Positions 41,615-49,850 of a DNA stretch of 64,000 bases are shown piece by piece; the stretch's first letter is position 1, and each line of letters starts with the position of its first letter. Source of the stretch: a virus. The position numbers and the translations under genes were made by a program. The stretch spans positions 1 to 64,000 of IMG/VR virus record IMGVR_UViG_3300050821_003860. One strand, given 5' to 3'. A model generated the notes under the pieces. That model had not been told where the DNA came from. It saw only the letters and a program-made list of their open reading frames with translations, and made no database searches.

Positions 41615-42994
41615 ATGAAAGATAAGCGTTGGCTCGGTCCATCGGTTCTGTTCGCCGCAACCATGATCGGCCTTGGCTTCGTCTACGGCTTTCAGCCTGC
41701 CGCCCCTCCCATTCGCGCCGACAAGCCCGCAAGCAAGATCCACACGCACTACCGCCGACCGGGCATCCGCGCCCATGTCACGGGCACCTCGTACACGCCT
41801 CCGGGGGTGGCGGCGAAGTACAACTTTCCGAATGGCGTTACGGGACACGGTGCTCTGGTCGGCATCATCGAATTAGGGGGAGCGTACAACCCTAGCGACA
41901 TCACAACGTACATGGCTGGGCTTGGAATTAGTCCGACTGGCGTCTTGCAAGTCATTACTGTTCAGGGCGCAAGACCACCGACTAGCGACGGGCCGACCGG
42001 TGCCGATGGCGAAGTGATGTTGGATGCAGAAGTGATCTACTCGATCGCTCCTGGCGCCAACATCAACATGTACTTCGCAGACAATACCGCTGCCAGCTTC
42101 CTCGCGGGATGTCAGCAGGCACGGCAAGACGGTTGCAAGATAATCTCGATTTCCTGGGGAGGTCCGGAGGCAGGCTACTCTGCGGCGGAACTACAGGCGT
42201 TCAATACCGAGTTTGAGACAGGAGCGAACAGTGGTGTCAATTACTTCGTTGCGGCTGGGGATAACGGCTCCAACGATGGTACGACAGGTCTCGCAGTCGA
42301 TTTTCCTGGTAGCTCGCCGTGGGTCATCTGCTGCGGTGGAACATCCCTCCCGGCGAGTGGGGCCGAAACGGTCTGGAACAACGGACCAAGCAACGGAGCT
42401 ACGGGTGGCGGTATCTCAGCCCACTTCCCTAAGCCCGCCTGGCAGACCGTCCAGCCCTTCGGAGTAACGAGCACTGTCGCCAACCGCATGTCGCCGGATA
42501 TTGCTGGCAACGCGGACCCGGACACCGGGTATCAAACGCTGGTGGATGGCACGTCGGGGACCATCGGCGGGACATCCGCTGTCGCACCGCTGTACGCTGC
42601 GATGACGGCCCTCTATTGGGAGAAGCTCGGCAAGGCACCGGGTTTTCTCGGACCGCAACTCTACGGTGTGGTGAGTCCGTACCAGAAGGCTTTCATCGAC
42701 ATCGTTCAGGGGAACAACGGCAACTACAAGGCAGGGACAGGCTTCGACTGCGCGACCGGTATCGGGCGACCGGACGGCGCGAACTTGCTCACGGCTCTTG
42801 GCGGTCCTAGCGGTGGAGGAGGGGGCGGCGGGCCCACGGCAACACCAGCGTTTACCCTGAACTTCCCGACCGCAGTACCGGCCGGCGCGACGTTCCGGAT
42901 TCGCACGTCAAAGGCAATCGCCAAAGGTTTTTACAACGCCTTCCCGGTGACGGCACCAGCGGTGGAAGTTGAAGTGGAAGCCGTGGCGAAGTAA
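41615..42994 (+). CDS. sedolisin (S53) family secreted protease
   Basis: The 459-aa protein has an N-terminal signal or anchor (SVLFAATMIGLGFVYGF). The S53 catalytic residues are visible: Glu133 and Asp137 in GEVMLDAE, oxyanion Asp216 in AAGDNGS and Ser321 in IGGTSAVAP. The C-terminal calcium site (DIVQGNNGNY...GTGFDCATGIGRPDG) is intact. The usual large pro-domain is missing. It would cleave proteins at acid or neutral pH outside the cytoplasm. S53 enzymes are rare in phages. It may digest host envelope protein during lysis or entry. Confidence 0.9.
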   Translation: MKDKRWLGPSVLFAATMIGLGFVYGFQPAAPPIRADKPASKIHTHYRRPGIRAHVTGTSYTPPGVAAKYNFPNGVTGHGALVGIIELGGAYNPSDITTYMAGLGISPTGVLQVITVQGARPPTSDGPTGADGEVMLDAEVIYSIAPGANINMYFADNTAASFLAGCQQARQDGCKIISISWGGPEAGYSAAELQAFNTEFETGANSGVNYFVAAGDNGSNDGTTGLAVDFPGSSPWVICCGGTSLPASGAETVWNNGPSNGATGGGISAHFPKPAWQTVQPFGVTSTVANRMSPDIAGNADPDTGYQTLVDGTSGTIGGTSAVAPLYAAMTALYWEKLGKAPGFLGPQLYGVVSPYQKAFIDIVQGNNGNYKAGTGFDCATGIGRPDGANLLTALGGPSGGGGGGGPTATPAFTLNFPTAVPAGATFRIRTSKAIAKGFYNAFPVTAPAVEVEVEAVAK

Positions 42995-43018
42995 TAACGG
43001 ACCTCGCTTGTCGCCTGG

Positions 43019-43111
43019 AGTGCAATTTTGCACTTGAACGGACACGGTAGGTAGCTTATTCGCGCAGGTGTGAGGGGGTTCACACCCGCAGGTGTACCGG
43101 GGCGGTACACC
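43019..43111. repeat. three-palindrome cluster
   Basis: AGTGCAATTTTGCACT (43019-43034), GGTGTGA...TCACACC (43067-43086) and GGTGTACC...GGTACACC (43091-43111) are joined by CGGACACGGTAG and CGCGCA linkers similar to those at 26716-26819. Confidence 0.9.
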
Positions 43112-43132
43112 GGAGACTCCTGAGGGCACCGA

Positions 43133-44878
43133 ATGCGTTGGCTCCGGTTGGCTCTGCTCTGTTTCGCCTTGTTCGCCGTCGTTTTCGCTCAATCTCCCGT
43201 CCAGCCCTCCATTCCCACGAAGGGCAAACCGCCCGATCCTCCCGCAGAAGACGGGCCTATCAAGCCACACGCTACAACCGATTCAGGAGTGCGGGAGGCT
43301 CTACGTGATATCGGGATCGAGGCTGTCTTCGGTGCGGGTCCAGTCACGCGGTATATCTTCATCGACGACACCGATGAGGAGTTGTTCAAGGCCACGGTCC
43401 TAGCGCTGCACTACGTTCTGCGGGCGAGTCATCCGATCCACTACACGGCGATACCGGGACCGCTCTCGGTCATCATCCGGGTGGACTTGAGCGAGTCTTA
43501 CCCTGGAGAAAAGAACCTGGCGGACGTGTTGAAGGTGTGGGAAGGATTCCGGTTCGACCCGCAATTCAATCTCCTGCTGACGCCCGATGTCGTCGAACTC
43601 TCGGCGTTCTCGGTCAAGATTCCCGATGAGGCGAAAACGGGGGAAACGCTACGCTTCAACGCTCCCGACCTCGATCAGCAGCAGTACGAGATACTCAAAG
43701 CGGTAACTGGTAGTCAGGCGCCGATCGTTGACTACCGCTATTTGATCTTCCGCGCCCTCTCCACGATCAAAGATGACGGGCCGTACCGTGATATCTTCGG
43801 AGGGCTGTACTATGACCTGCGAGGAATCAAGAAAGCCGATGCCGAGCAGAAGAAAAAGGGGGCGACCGACCAAGACGTTTTCTTTGAAACTCTCGGTGTC
43901 GGGAATATTGCTGCTGGGGAACCTTACGAAAAGCTGCTTGACCGAGTCCGAGGGGATCTTCGTCCGTCTCTGTTTATATCGGACGTTACGGGCCATCCTC
44001 GCTCCGTTGTTGCCTTCCACACACCCGGAGAGCGAGAGGGAGGATCCTGGGGCGCCGTCACCTGGGATTTGAAGCGAAAGAGCATCGACGTTCGACAACA
44101 CCCGGTACTCTCGCAGATCAAACCCAAGATCGACGCGCAGGAAGCGATCTTCGGCACGGCGGTTCTCCCGATCTTCGCCCTGTTCGACGGCAAGGGGAAC
44201 TTGCTGGAGAAAGCCGACGCGGACGTAGTAGCAGATCGCACCGCACAGGCACCGCACGATACGGAGTTGCAATCAGCGATATCGTGTATCAGGTGTCATT
44301 CGGAGGAAACTTGGAAGCCGCTCCGGGATGACATTGCCGGATTGCTGGAAGCCGATAGGGTGCGAATCTTCGCGGATGTGCAATTCTCAAACGACTTGGC
44401 CGACAGTCAGGACAGAGTTTTGGCCCTCCATTCGGTGATACCGGGCCGTCCACCGGGTCCGAGAACGCGACAGCAGCGCATCCTCGACAAACTTTTACAG
44501 AGGGAAAGAGACGACTTTGGGCAAATGGTCGCAGAAATAACCGGCCCGTGGAAGCGACTGACCGGACATCAAGAGGATGTCGGGAAAGTGGCGACAGCCA
44601 AGATCGCATCCATCTACGCCGACTTTTGGTACTCGCCAGTGTCAGCGCACGAGGCGTTACTCGACATTGGTCTATCCGTCCCCCCCGCGCGATCGGCGGA
44701 CGTTCTGACGAAACTGCTGGCCGAAGAATCGGGCAAGGTTCTCGGCGTGCAGTTTGAGGACATCCGTCTGACCCAACTCGCGGCGGGCGGAAAGATAGGC
44801 CGAGCGGACTGGAGTCTCATTAGATCATTCGCTGCCGGGCGAGTGAATGCAGGGGTGGCGAAGCTACTCAAGCCCTAG
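43133..44878 (+). CDS. secreted c-type haem protein
   Basis: The 581-aa protein has a signal peptide (LRLALLCFALFAVVFAQS) and one haem-attachment motif CIRCH at 385-389. About 350 residues before it and 190 after it are unassigned. A covalently bound haem and a periplasmic place are expected if the host has a cytochrome c maturation system. No methionine ligand was assigned. The layout resembles planctomycete multidomain haem proteins. It overlaps a convergent HNH gene by 11 nt. Confidence 0.75.
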   Translation: MRWLRLALLCFALFAVVFAQSPVQPSIPTKGKPPDPPAEDGPIKPHATTDSGVREALRDIGIEAVFGAGPVTRYIFIDDTDEELFKATVLALHYVLRASHPIHYTAIPGPLSVIIRVDLSESYPGEKNLADVLKVWEGFRFDPQFNLLLTPDVVELSAFSVKIPDEAKTGETLRFNAPDLDQQQYEILKAVTGSQAPIVDYRYLIFRALSTIKDDGPYRDIFGGLYYDLRGIKKADAEQKKKGATDQDVFFETLGVGNIAAGEPYEKLLDRVRGDLRPSLFISDVTGHPRSVVAFHTPGEREGGSWGAVTWDLKRKSIDVRQHPVLSQIKPKIDAQEAIFGTAVLPIFALFDGKGNLLEKADADVVADRTAQAPHDTELQSAISCIRCHSEETWKPLRDDIAGLLEADRVRIFADVQFSNDLADSQDRVLALHSVIPGRPPGPRTRQQRILDKLLQRERDDFGQMVAEITGPWKRLTGHQEDVGKVATAKIASIYADFWYSPVSAHEALLDIGLSVPPARSADVLTKLLAEESGKVLGVQFEDIRLTQLAAGGKIGRADWSLIRSFAAGRVNAGVAKLLKP

Positions 44879-45494
44879 GCAGATGGGTCCAGTTCAGGTG
44901 TCGGATGATCCTACGGATTGTTTTCTCTGTGACGCCGAATTCAGCGATGAGTTCCTGAAGGTTGCCTTTGGTCGGAGGAATATAGCGACGGCGAATCTCC
45001 ATTACTTGCTCAGAGGTCAGCTTGGCCGTGTTGATCCGCTCGCCCTTGCAGTTCCTTTTCTTGGCCATCTTGTCAGCGATGTTGTCCAGTTCCGTTCCGA
45101 TGAACAGGTGGGACAACCGGACGCATGAGGGATTGTCGCAGTGATGAAGTATCTGAAGGTTTTTGCCAATAGGACCATGAGCCTGTTTCCAGACCCAGCG
45201 ATGGGTAAGGACGCCTTTGCCGCTGTCTCGGAATTGCCCATAGCCATCCGTCGTTTTTCCTCGTGTCCATACCCAACAATGACCGAGTTCTGGCCTATGG
45301 GGCGGGATCGGACCTTTCTTGTCCACGTAAGACCAGAATCGTTCCCGAATTCGTTCGGGCCGAACTTCCCATGCTTCCTTGCATTTACGAGAACAGAACT
45401 TACCAATGCCGGTTTTGATTTGATAAGCGGTCGCCAGAACGGTACCGCCGCATTGAAGACAGGGGATGTCGGTCTTGATACGATGATGGGACAT
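44868..45494 (-). CDS. free-standing HNH homing-type endonuclease
   Basis: The 208-aa protein starts at ATG after AAAGGAGA. A zinc ribbon (CLQCGG...CSRKC) precedes an HNH_3 domain with THRWVWKQAHGPI, LHHCDNPSCVRLSHLFIGT and DNIADKMAKK. The C-terminus has a HTH (LQELIAEFGVTEKTIRRI). It probably nicks DNA and spreads by homing. It stands opposite to its neighbours, supporting insertion. Confidence 0.9.
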   Translation of the reverse strand: MSHHRIKTDIPCLQCGGTVLATAYQIKTGIGKFCSRKCKEAWEVRPERIRERFWSYVDKKGPIPPHRPELGHCWVWTRGKTTDGYGQFRDSGKGVLTHRWVWKQAHGPIGKNLQILHHCDNPSCVRLSHLFIGTELDNIADKMAKKRNCKGERINTAKLTSEQVMEIRRRYIPPTKGNLQELIAEFGVTEKTIRRIIRHLNWTHLPRA

Positions 45495-45586
45495 CGGGAA
45501 GTCTCCTTTCCTGGTGTCAGGGAGCGGCGTGCTGACACACGGCCGCTCCATCATTTTAGTGGAAATCTCCAGAGAGAGTAGCCATA

Positions 45587-45652
45587 ATGCGTGCGGGCCG
45601 GATCAACCATAACATCGCTAGACTACTGGCTGAGCAGAAGGGGAAGCCGTGA
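45587..45652 (+). CDS. possible 21-aa leader peptide
   Basis: ATG follows GAGAGAGTAG and the stop overlaps the next ATG (TGATG). The basic peptide RAGRINHNIARLLAEQKGKP could couple translation of the membrane gene. Short, so uncertain. Confidence 0.35.
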   Translation: MRAGRINHNIARLLAEQKGKP

Positions 45653-45894
45653 TGGACGTACAAGCCGGTTTGGCAGCAATGAAGGGCGCCGAATGGGTTC
45701 TTTTCGGGGTTTTGATACTCTGCACGGTTGTTTTCCCGCTAACCTTGCTTTTCAGTTACTTGTCTGAGAAATATGAGGCTAAACGTAGACTTCGCAAAGC
45801 TGCTCTAGAGATAATCAACGGCTTGAGGGATGGCACAATAGTTCCAGACGAGCCATTATCTCAACGGTCTAATTTCACGAAAGGAAACCCATGA
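45652..45894 (+). CDS. single-span membrane protein
   Basis: The 80-aa product has a span (VLFGVLILCTVVFPLTLLFS) and a basic helix (EKYEAKRRLRKAALEII). It overlaps the cytochrome-like gene by 4 nt, so the two may act together at the envelope. Confidence 0.6.
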   Translation: MDVQAGLAAMKGAEWVLFGVLILCTVVFPLTLLFSYLSEKYEAKRRLRKAALEIINGLRDGTIVPDEPLSQRSNFTKGNP

Positions 45895-46967
45895 AACTCC
45901 TCTCAGGCACCGTCGCCTGCCTACTGCTGTTACTCATCGTCGCGCCATCTCCGGCAAACGACCCCTACCCGGAAGAAATGGACGGTCGCACAACGGATCG
46001 TGGCTACCGATACCACGACGGGTACTGGTGGAAGAATGGCATCTCGTTCACTCGGCACGGCGTCTACGAAACCGCCTACCGGTCCTACGGCTGCTGCGGA
46101 CAGACGCAAGCGTACCAGCGGCTAGTTCGGGTGGACTATGAGCCCTACGTAGTTGCCGCGCCTCCCTATGTCGCGCCGTTGCCTACGGTGAAGTACACGC
46201 CCAACTGGCAGACCGAAGCCCTGAAGACGATGGCCAAGCGGGATGACCTGAACGCCTTCAGCAACACGGTCCAGACCCTTAACGCGACCGCGATCCAGGG
46301 CACCTATCCCAGCGTCACGGCTCACGGCACCTACGCCGGTGGCTACGGCGTCTCCGGAACGACCCTGTACGCACGCGGCGGCTACAACGCTCTGACGAGT
46401 CAGCTTTACTCGACGTTCGACCTCAACGGGGCCAACATCCAGTACGCCCAGGCCACGAATAACCTCATCCGGGCAGCCAAAGACGCCCACGGTGACTTTG
46501 GGCAGATTACTTCCCAATTCAACGAAGGGGCGCGGCAGGTGGCGGTTATCCAAGCCCTCGCTTCCGGAAGTCAGCAACCGCCCGTCTCGGCGTCTACCTC
46601 GTTCCAAGCCGCCCCTACCGCTCCCGTTGCACCAGTGGCCCCACAGGCTCCGCAGACGCCTCAAACCGGCCCTACGATGCCCCGGGCGCCGGAAGACGTT
46701 GGCGCGGCCTTAACGGCGGTCTGGCAGAACCGGTGTGCAAGTTGTCATACCGGAGCGCAGGCACAGAAGGGATTCACGTTCCAGACCTATCAAGGGTTGA
46801 GCCGGCAGGCCAAGATCGACAAGGTTTGGATGCGGCTAGTTTCGGAGGATTCGGCGCGATTGATGCCTAGAACAAAGGATGGCGTTGGGCAGAGGCTTCC
46901 GGATAGTGAGTTGGCCATCTGGCACAGCGACATCCTTAACATGCCAAGTCCGACTCAGAAGCAGTGA
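45891..46967 (+). CDS. secreted c-type cytochrome-like protein
   Basis: The 358-aa protein starts with a signal peptide (LLSGTVACLLLLLIVAPSPA). The haem motif CASCH is at 282-286 and Met325 in SARLMPR is a fitting axial ligand, giving a complete cytochrome c domain of about 80 aa. Before it are a Tyr/Gly-rich region and an Ala/Pro linker. Electron transfer in the periplasm is expected. An exported cytochrome in a phage is unusual. Confidence 0.85.
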   Translation: MKLLSGTVACLLLLLIVAPSPANDPYPEEMDGRTTDRGYRYHDGYWWKNGISFTRHGVYETAYRSYGCCGQTQAYQRLVRVDYEPYVVAAPPYVAPLPTVKYTPNWQTEALKTMAKRDDLNAFSNTVQTLNATAIQGTYPSVTAHGTYAGGYGVSGTTLYARGGYNALTSQLYSTFDLNGANIQYAQATNNLIRAAKDAHGDFGQITSQFNEGARQVAVIQALASGSQQPPVSASTSFQAAPTAPVAPVAPQAPQTPQTGPTMPRAPEDVGAALTAVWQNRCASCHTGAQAQKGFTFQTYQGLSRQAKIDKVWMRLVSEDSARLMPRTKDGVGQRLPDSELAIWHSDILNMPSPTQKQ

Positions 46968-46969
46968 GG

Positions 46970-47017
46970 TGTATAGTAACTGTATAGCCAGAAAGAAAAC
47001 TATACAGTTGCTATACA
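46970..47017. repeat. 18-bp inverted repeat after cytochrome gene
   Basis: TGTATAGTAACTGTATAG (46970-46987) and CTATACAGTTGCTATACA (47000-47017) pair with one mismatch across a 12-nt A-rich loop. AT-rich composition contrasts with surroundings. It could terminate transcription or be an operator for the gene at 47059. Confidence 0.6.
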
Positions 47018-47058
47018 GGTCCAGCGGCACCGAAGTAGCGTACCTTTCAGGAGATATC

Positions 47059-47223
47059 ATGGCAATTGGCGTGAAGAAACGAACCGGAGCCCGAATGATG
47101 CGTCAACTGGCTCGGCAATCGAAGTGCCAAACAGGACGCCGACCGAACCGGTACAACCCGAACAAGCCGGACTACAAGGCTGTCCACGGCATACTCGGGT
47201 CGCTGGCGTTTCTGAACCGGTAG
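47059..47223 (+). CDS. 54-aa basic peptide
   Basis: ATG follows CAGGAGATATC. The product is Lys/Arg/Asn-rich (VKKRTGARMMRQLARQSKC, GRRPNRYNPNKPDYK). It may bind nucleic acid or membrane. Not recognised. Confidence 0.55.
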   Translation: MAIGVKKRTGARMMRQLARQSKCQTGRRPNRYNPNKPDYKAVHGILGSLAFLNR

Positions 47224-47257
47224 AATTGAGTCACTTTCCCACAAAGGAGAATCAACC

Positions 47258-47707
47258 ATGCGTAAACTCGTTCTGACCCTTCTGGTCCTGTTCGCCGTCT
47301 CCCACTCGGCCGAGGCTGCCAAAGGCGTTGCCAAGGCATCTTTCCGGGGCCGGGGCTTTAGAGGCGGCTTTGCCGGTGCCGGGCTCGGTTTCAACCGGTT
47401 CGGCTTCGGTGGATTCGGCGGGGACTTTGGCGCCTCGTTCATTCCGGGGTTTGGCTTCGGTAACGGAATCGGCATCAACACGTTCGGCAGCGGTTTCGGA
47501 GTCAACGCCTTCGCCCTCCAGCAGCCCGTGATCGTGCAGCAGGTTCCCGTGACGGCCAGCTTCAGCGCCTTCTCGGCGGGTAGCTGCGGCGGGGTCGGAG
47601 CAGCCATTGAACCGGGCTTTGGCTCGGCTTTCGGTGCGAACAGCTTCGGTAACGGATTCGGAGGTGGCTTCAGCAACTTCCGCTTCCGTGGTCGTGGTCG
47701 TTTCTAA
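47258..47707 (+). CDS. secreted Gly/Phe-rich protein
   Basis: The 149-aa protein has a signal peptide (LVLTLLVLFAVSHSAEA) and ATG after AAAGGAG. The mature part is built from GF, GFG and GNGF motifs with Arg at both ends (FRGRGFRGG, FRFRGRGRF). Such low-complexity FG sequences can phase-separate or form extracellular matrix. Composition recalls secreted proteins of planctomycetes; function unknown. Confidence 0.65.
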   Translation: MRKLVLTLLVLFAVSHSAEAAKGVAKASFRGRGFRGGFAGAGLGFNRFGFGGFGGDFGASFIPGFGFGNGIGINTFGSGFGVNAFALQQPVIVQQVPVTASFSAFSAGSCGGVGAAIEPGFGSAFGANSFGNGFGGGFSNFRFRGRGRF

Positions 47708-47714
47708 CGGGTCC

Positions 47715-47790
47715 ACTCCCGGAGCCGGGCGCTTGAACTCACCCGCAGTGGCTTGTTGCCACTACTTTGAAAGCCGGTTCCGGGAGTTTT
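47715..47790 (+). terminator. long stem-loop terminator
   Basis: ACTCCCGGAGCCGG (47715-47728) pairs with CCGGTTCCGGGAGT (47774-47787; one G-U) and is followed by TTT. A second hairpin, AGTGGC/GCCACT, lies inside. The gap 47708-47916 otherwise contains TTGTACAA (47855-47862) and no gene. Confidence 0.65.
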
Positions 47791-47916
47791 GAAACAGGAG
47801 CGGCCGTGGAAGAGAAACCCTGTTGCTCGCTCCGCATCGACTTGTACGTGCATTTTGTACAACCACCGCCGCGTGGAATCTCCAATTTCACCGGCCATCA
47901 AGTGAAAGGAAAGAAC

Positions 47917-48258
47917 ATGGCCGCAGACGCAGTATTCCAAGGCACCGAAGACGTTGACCCGAACGCCGTCAAAGGCGTGACGAGTTTCTTGCTGAACGGG
48001 ACTCTCAGTCCCAGCACCTTCACCCGTACCATCGTGCCCGGGCAAACGTCGCCCGCGATCAGCTACATGGGGTCCACCCCCACTCCTCCCGCACTCGTGG
48101 CCGGAGACAAGGTCCAGGCCAGTGACGTGACCAGCGACAACCAGAATCCGCCGCTGTCGTCTCCGGCGATCCTCAGCAACGTGGTGACGATTCAGGCGGC
48201 GCAACCGGCGCCGACGGGAATAACCGGCTTCGTCGGGAAGCAGGTCGGGGCACCTTGA
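47917..48258 (+). CDS. hypothetical Thr/Ser/Pro-rich protein
   Basis: The 113-aa product starts at ATG after AAAGGAAAGAAC. Sequence is Thr/Pro/Val-rich (GSTPTPPALVAGDKVQASDV) with likely strands and no signal peptide. It may be a virion surface protein. Not recognised. Confidence 0.55.
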   Translation: MAADAVFQGTEDVDPNAVKGVTSFLLNGTLSPSTFTRTIVPGQTSPAISYMGSTPTPPALVAGDKVQASDVTSDNQNPPLSSPAILSNVVTIQAAQPAPTGITGFVGKQVGAP

Positions 48259-48328
48259 ACCACTCCGGCGCCCGACCTCCAACTCGGCGGGAAAACCGAT
48301 GCCTTGCAGTTTTCGAGGGCGCCAATGG

Positions 48329-48353
48329 GCCGGGGTCACTCCCGGCTCTTCTT
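48329..48353 (+). terminator. short hairpin with T-rich tail
   Basis: GCCGGG and CCCGGC flank GTCACT and are followed by TCTTCTT. Likely terminator of the preceding gene. Confidence 0.5.
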
Positions 48354-48370
48354 ACTTAGAGGGATAACGC

Positions 48371-48535
48371 ATGATTGATTCTGAAATCGAAAGGGAAGAT
48401 AACCAAACCGAATTGATCTTCATGTCCGATCCACTCGTGCGCGAGGTACTAGAAAGGCGCATTTCGGCTATTCTTGCGGACACATCAAAGGAATCGAATT
48501 GGGAAGACCTATTTGCAGAAGATGCTATATCCTAA
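48371..48535 (+). CDS. 54-aa acidic protein
   Basis: ATG follows AGAGGGATAACGC. Acidic, helical product (EREDNQTELIFMSDPLVREV, SKESNWEDLFAEDA) with lower GC than its neighbours. Function unknown. Confidence 0.55.
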   Translation: MIDSEIEREDNQTELIFMSDPLVREVLERRISAILADTSKESNWEDLFAEDAIS

Positions 48536-48546
48536 ATCGGCAAGTC

Positions 48547-48565
48547 GGCGGGCATTGTGCCCGCC
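48547..48565 (+). terminator. GC-rich hairpin
   Basis: GGCGGGCA and TGCCCGCC form an 8-bp perfect stem with a 3-nt loop 12 nt after the small acidic gene. No T-run. Confidence 0.45.
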
Positions 48566-48636
48566 CATTCCCTATCCGTCAGCGGTGGCGAAGTTTGACG
48601 GCCTAGACACCGCCGAACGGAGCACGAGAATTCGTC

Positions 48637-48648
48637 CATTGTACAATG
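48637..48648. promoter_or_regulatory. CATTGTACAATG palindrome
   Basis: A perfect 12-bp palindrome lies 18 nt before the tailspike-like start. TTGTACAA also occurs at 47855-47862. It may be an operator. Confidence 0.35.
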
Positions 48649-48665
48649 AATAGGATAGCCTCACA

Positions 48666-49742
48666 ATGCCCTACCCCTACTTCACCGCCCCGCCCCCGTC
48701 CGGAGACACAACCGGCGCCACGGACACGGCCCAACTTCAGGGCGCGATCAACTCCACACCGGATACCGCGTGCCTGCTCTTTCCCTGCCCGGCACCGTAC
48801 TACATCAACGCCCGCCTCAATGTCTTCTCCCGCGCTGGTCTGCGTCTCCTGTCAATGGGGTCTCCGGACACGCTCGGCATCGGCAAGCGGGGCACTGAGC
48901 TAATCTGGAAGGGTCCGGTCGGCATCGACTCGGCCCTGTCGCTGAACTACGCTCACCGCTGCTCAGTGGAAGGGATAGCCCTATCCTTCGATGGGAGCAC
49001 TACGCCGCCTCTCGCTGGCCTGCGCCTCGACCAGTGGCCGGATCCCACGATGCCGAAGCCTACGATCACGACCACGACCGCCTGCGAGGTCACGCGCTGC
49101 CTGGTGACGGCTCCGGTGTCACCCCCCGGTACACCTGCGACCTTCCAGTGTGTCAGCCTCGCGCAAGTCTCTCAGCAGAACGTCGATTTGATGACCTTTG
49201 ACCGCCTGGTGTGCCAGGGGGGCGCAGTGGGTGTCTGGCAGGGCAGCAACAGCAACGGCAAGGGACAACTCGGGCGCCGGTGCCAGTTCAACAAGTGCGG
49301 CACTGCGGTTCACTTCCTCTCCGGATCCGGAGCCTGGGAGGATTGCACGGCTCAGAGTTGCGGCGTGGACGTGCAGAACGATGGCGTATCGGACTTTTGG
49401 GTAGTGGAGCGCTGGAACTCCGAAGGCGCTGGCATGGCCATATCCGTGCAGGGATCGTCTGCCATTGCCGCTGTCCGCAATAGCCGGTGGGGAAATATGA
49501 CGGGACCGGCCGCAGTGTGGCACCGCAATCTGCCGGGGTTATTCTTGGAAGGGAACTATTTTCAAGGCGCCTGGAATGGAGGCGTCCCATTTACGGCGCC
49601 ATTCCAGCTTCCGCCGGCCGGTCAGGCACCGATCACGGCGACGAAATTGCATTGCTCCGGGAATCGGTGGTATCAGATGCTCCCGAAGTTAACGCAGCAG
49701 TTCGGGATATGCAGCATTGGTATGCCCGATAGTGAGACTTAA
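48666..49742 (+). CDS. right-handed beta-helix, tailspike-like protein
   Basis: The 358-aa product has the start typical of pectate-lyase-fold tailspikes (ATDTAQLQGAINSTPD, LFPCPAPYYINARLNV). Repeated short strands follow (VEGIALSFDGS, CEVTRCLVTA, NSRWGN). These bind or cleave surface polysaccharide. No catalytic acid pair was assigned. A palindrome lies in frame at 49115-49135 (VSPPGTPAT). It is the last plus-strand gene. Confidence 0.75.
   Translation: MPYPYFTAPPPSGDTTGATDTAQLQGAINSTPDTACLLFPCPAPYYINARLNVFSRAGLRLLSMGSPDTLGIGKRGTELIWKGPVGIDSALSLNYAHRCSVEGIALSFDGSTTPPLAGLRLDQWPDPTMPKPTITTTTACEVTRCLVTAPVSPPGTPATFQCVSLAQVSQQNVDLMTFDRLVCQGGAVGVWQGSNSNGKGQLGRRCQFNKCGTAVHFLSGSGAWEDCTAQSCGVDVQNDGVSDFWVVERWNSEGAGMAISVQGSSAIAAVRNSRWGNMTGPAAVWHRNLPGLFLEGNYFQGAWNGGVPFTAPFQLPPAGQAPITATKLHCSGNRWYQMLPKLTQQFGICSIGMPDSET
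49115..49135. repeat. hybrid palindrome in tailspike-like gene
   Basis: GGTGTCACC pairs imperfectly with GGTACACC, mixing the two long arm types. It is read in frame. Confidence 0.65.
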
Positions 49743-49747
49743 ACAGA

Positions 49748-49781
49748 ACGGCCCCCGGCAGACTCGATTGCCGGGGGCCGT
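49748..49781. terminator. bidirectional hairpin at convergence point
   Basis: ACGGCCCCCGGCA (49748-49760) and TGCCGGGGGCCGT (49769-49781) form a 13-bp perfect stem with an 8-nt loop. It separates plus late genes from the minus early operon. Confidence 0.75.
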
Positions 49782-49783
49782 CG

Positions 49784-49849
49784 CTACACTAGATTGCCTT
49801 TGTAGTCGTAATGCATTCCTTGAAAATTGACATGATCGGGCACTTCCAC
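49784..49849 (-). CDS. 21-aa terminal peptide of the minus operon
   Basis: GTG follows a perfect GGAGGTGAT ribosome site and overlaps the upstream region (TGATGTG). The peptide EVPDHVNFQGMHYDYKGNLV looks coding and ends just before the terminator hairpin. Very short. Confidence 0.4.
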   Translation of the reverse strand: MEVPDHVNFQGMHYDYKGNLV

Positions 49850-49850
49850 A

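Noticed and set aside
47252-47716. 154-aa minus ORF opposite the GF-rich gene
   Set aside because: Low-complexity repetition opens several frames; the plus frame has a signal peptide and ribosome site.
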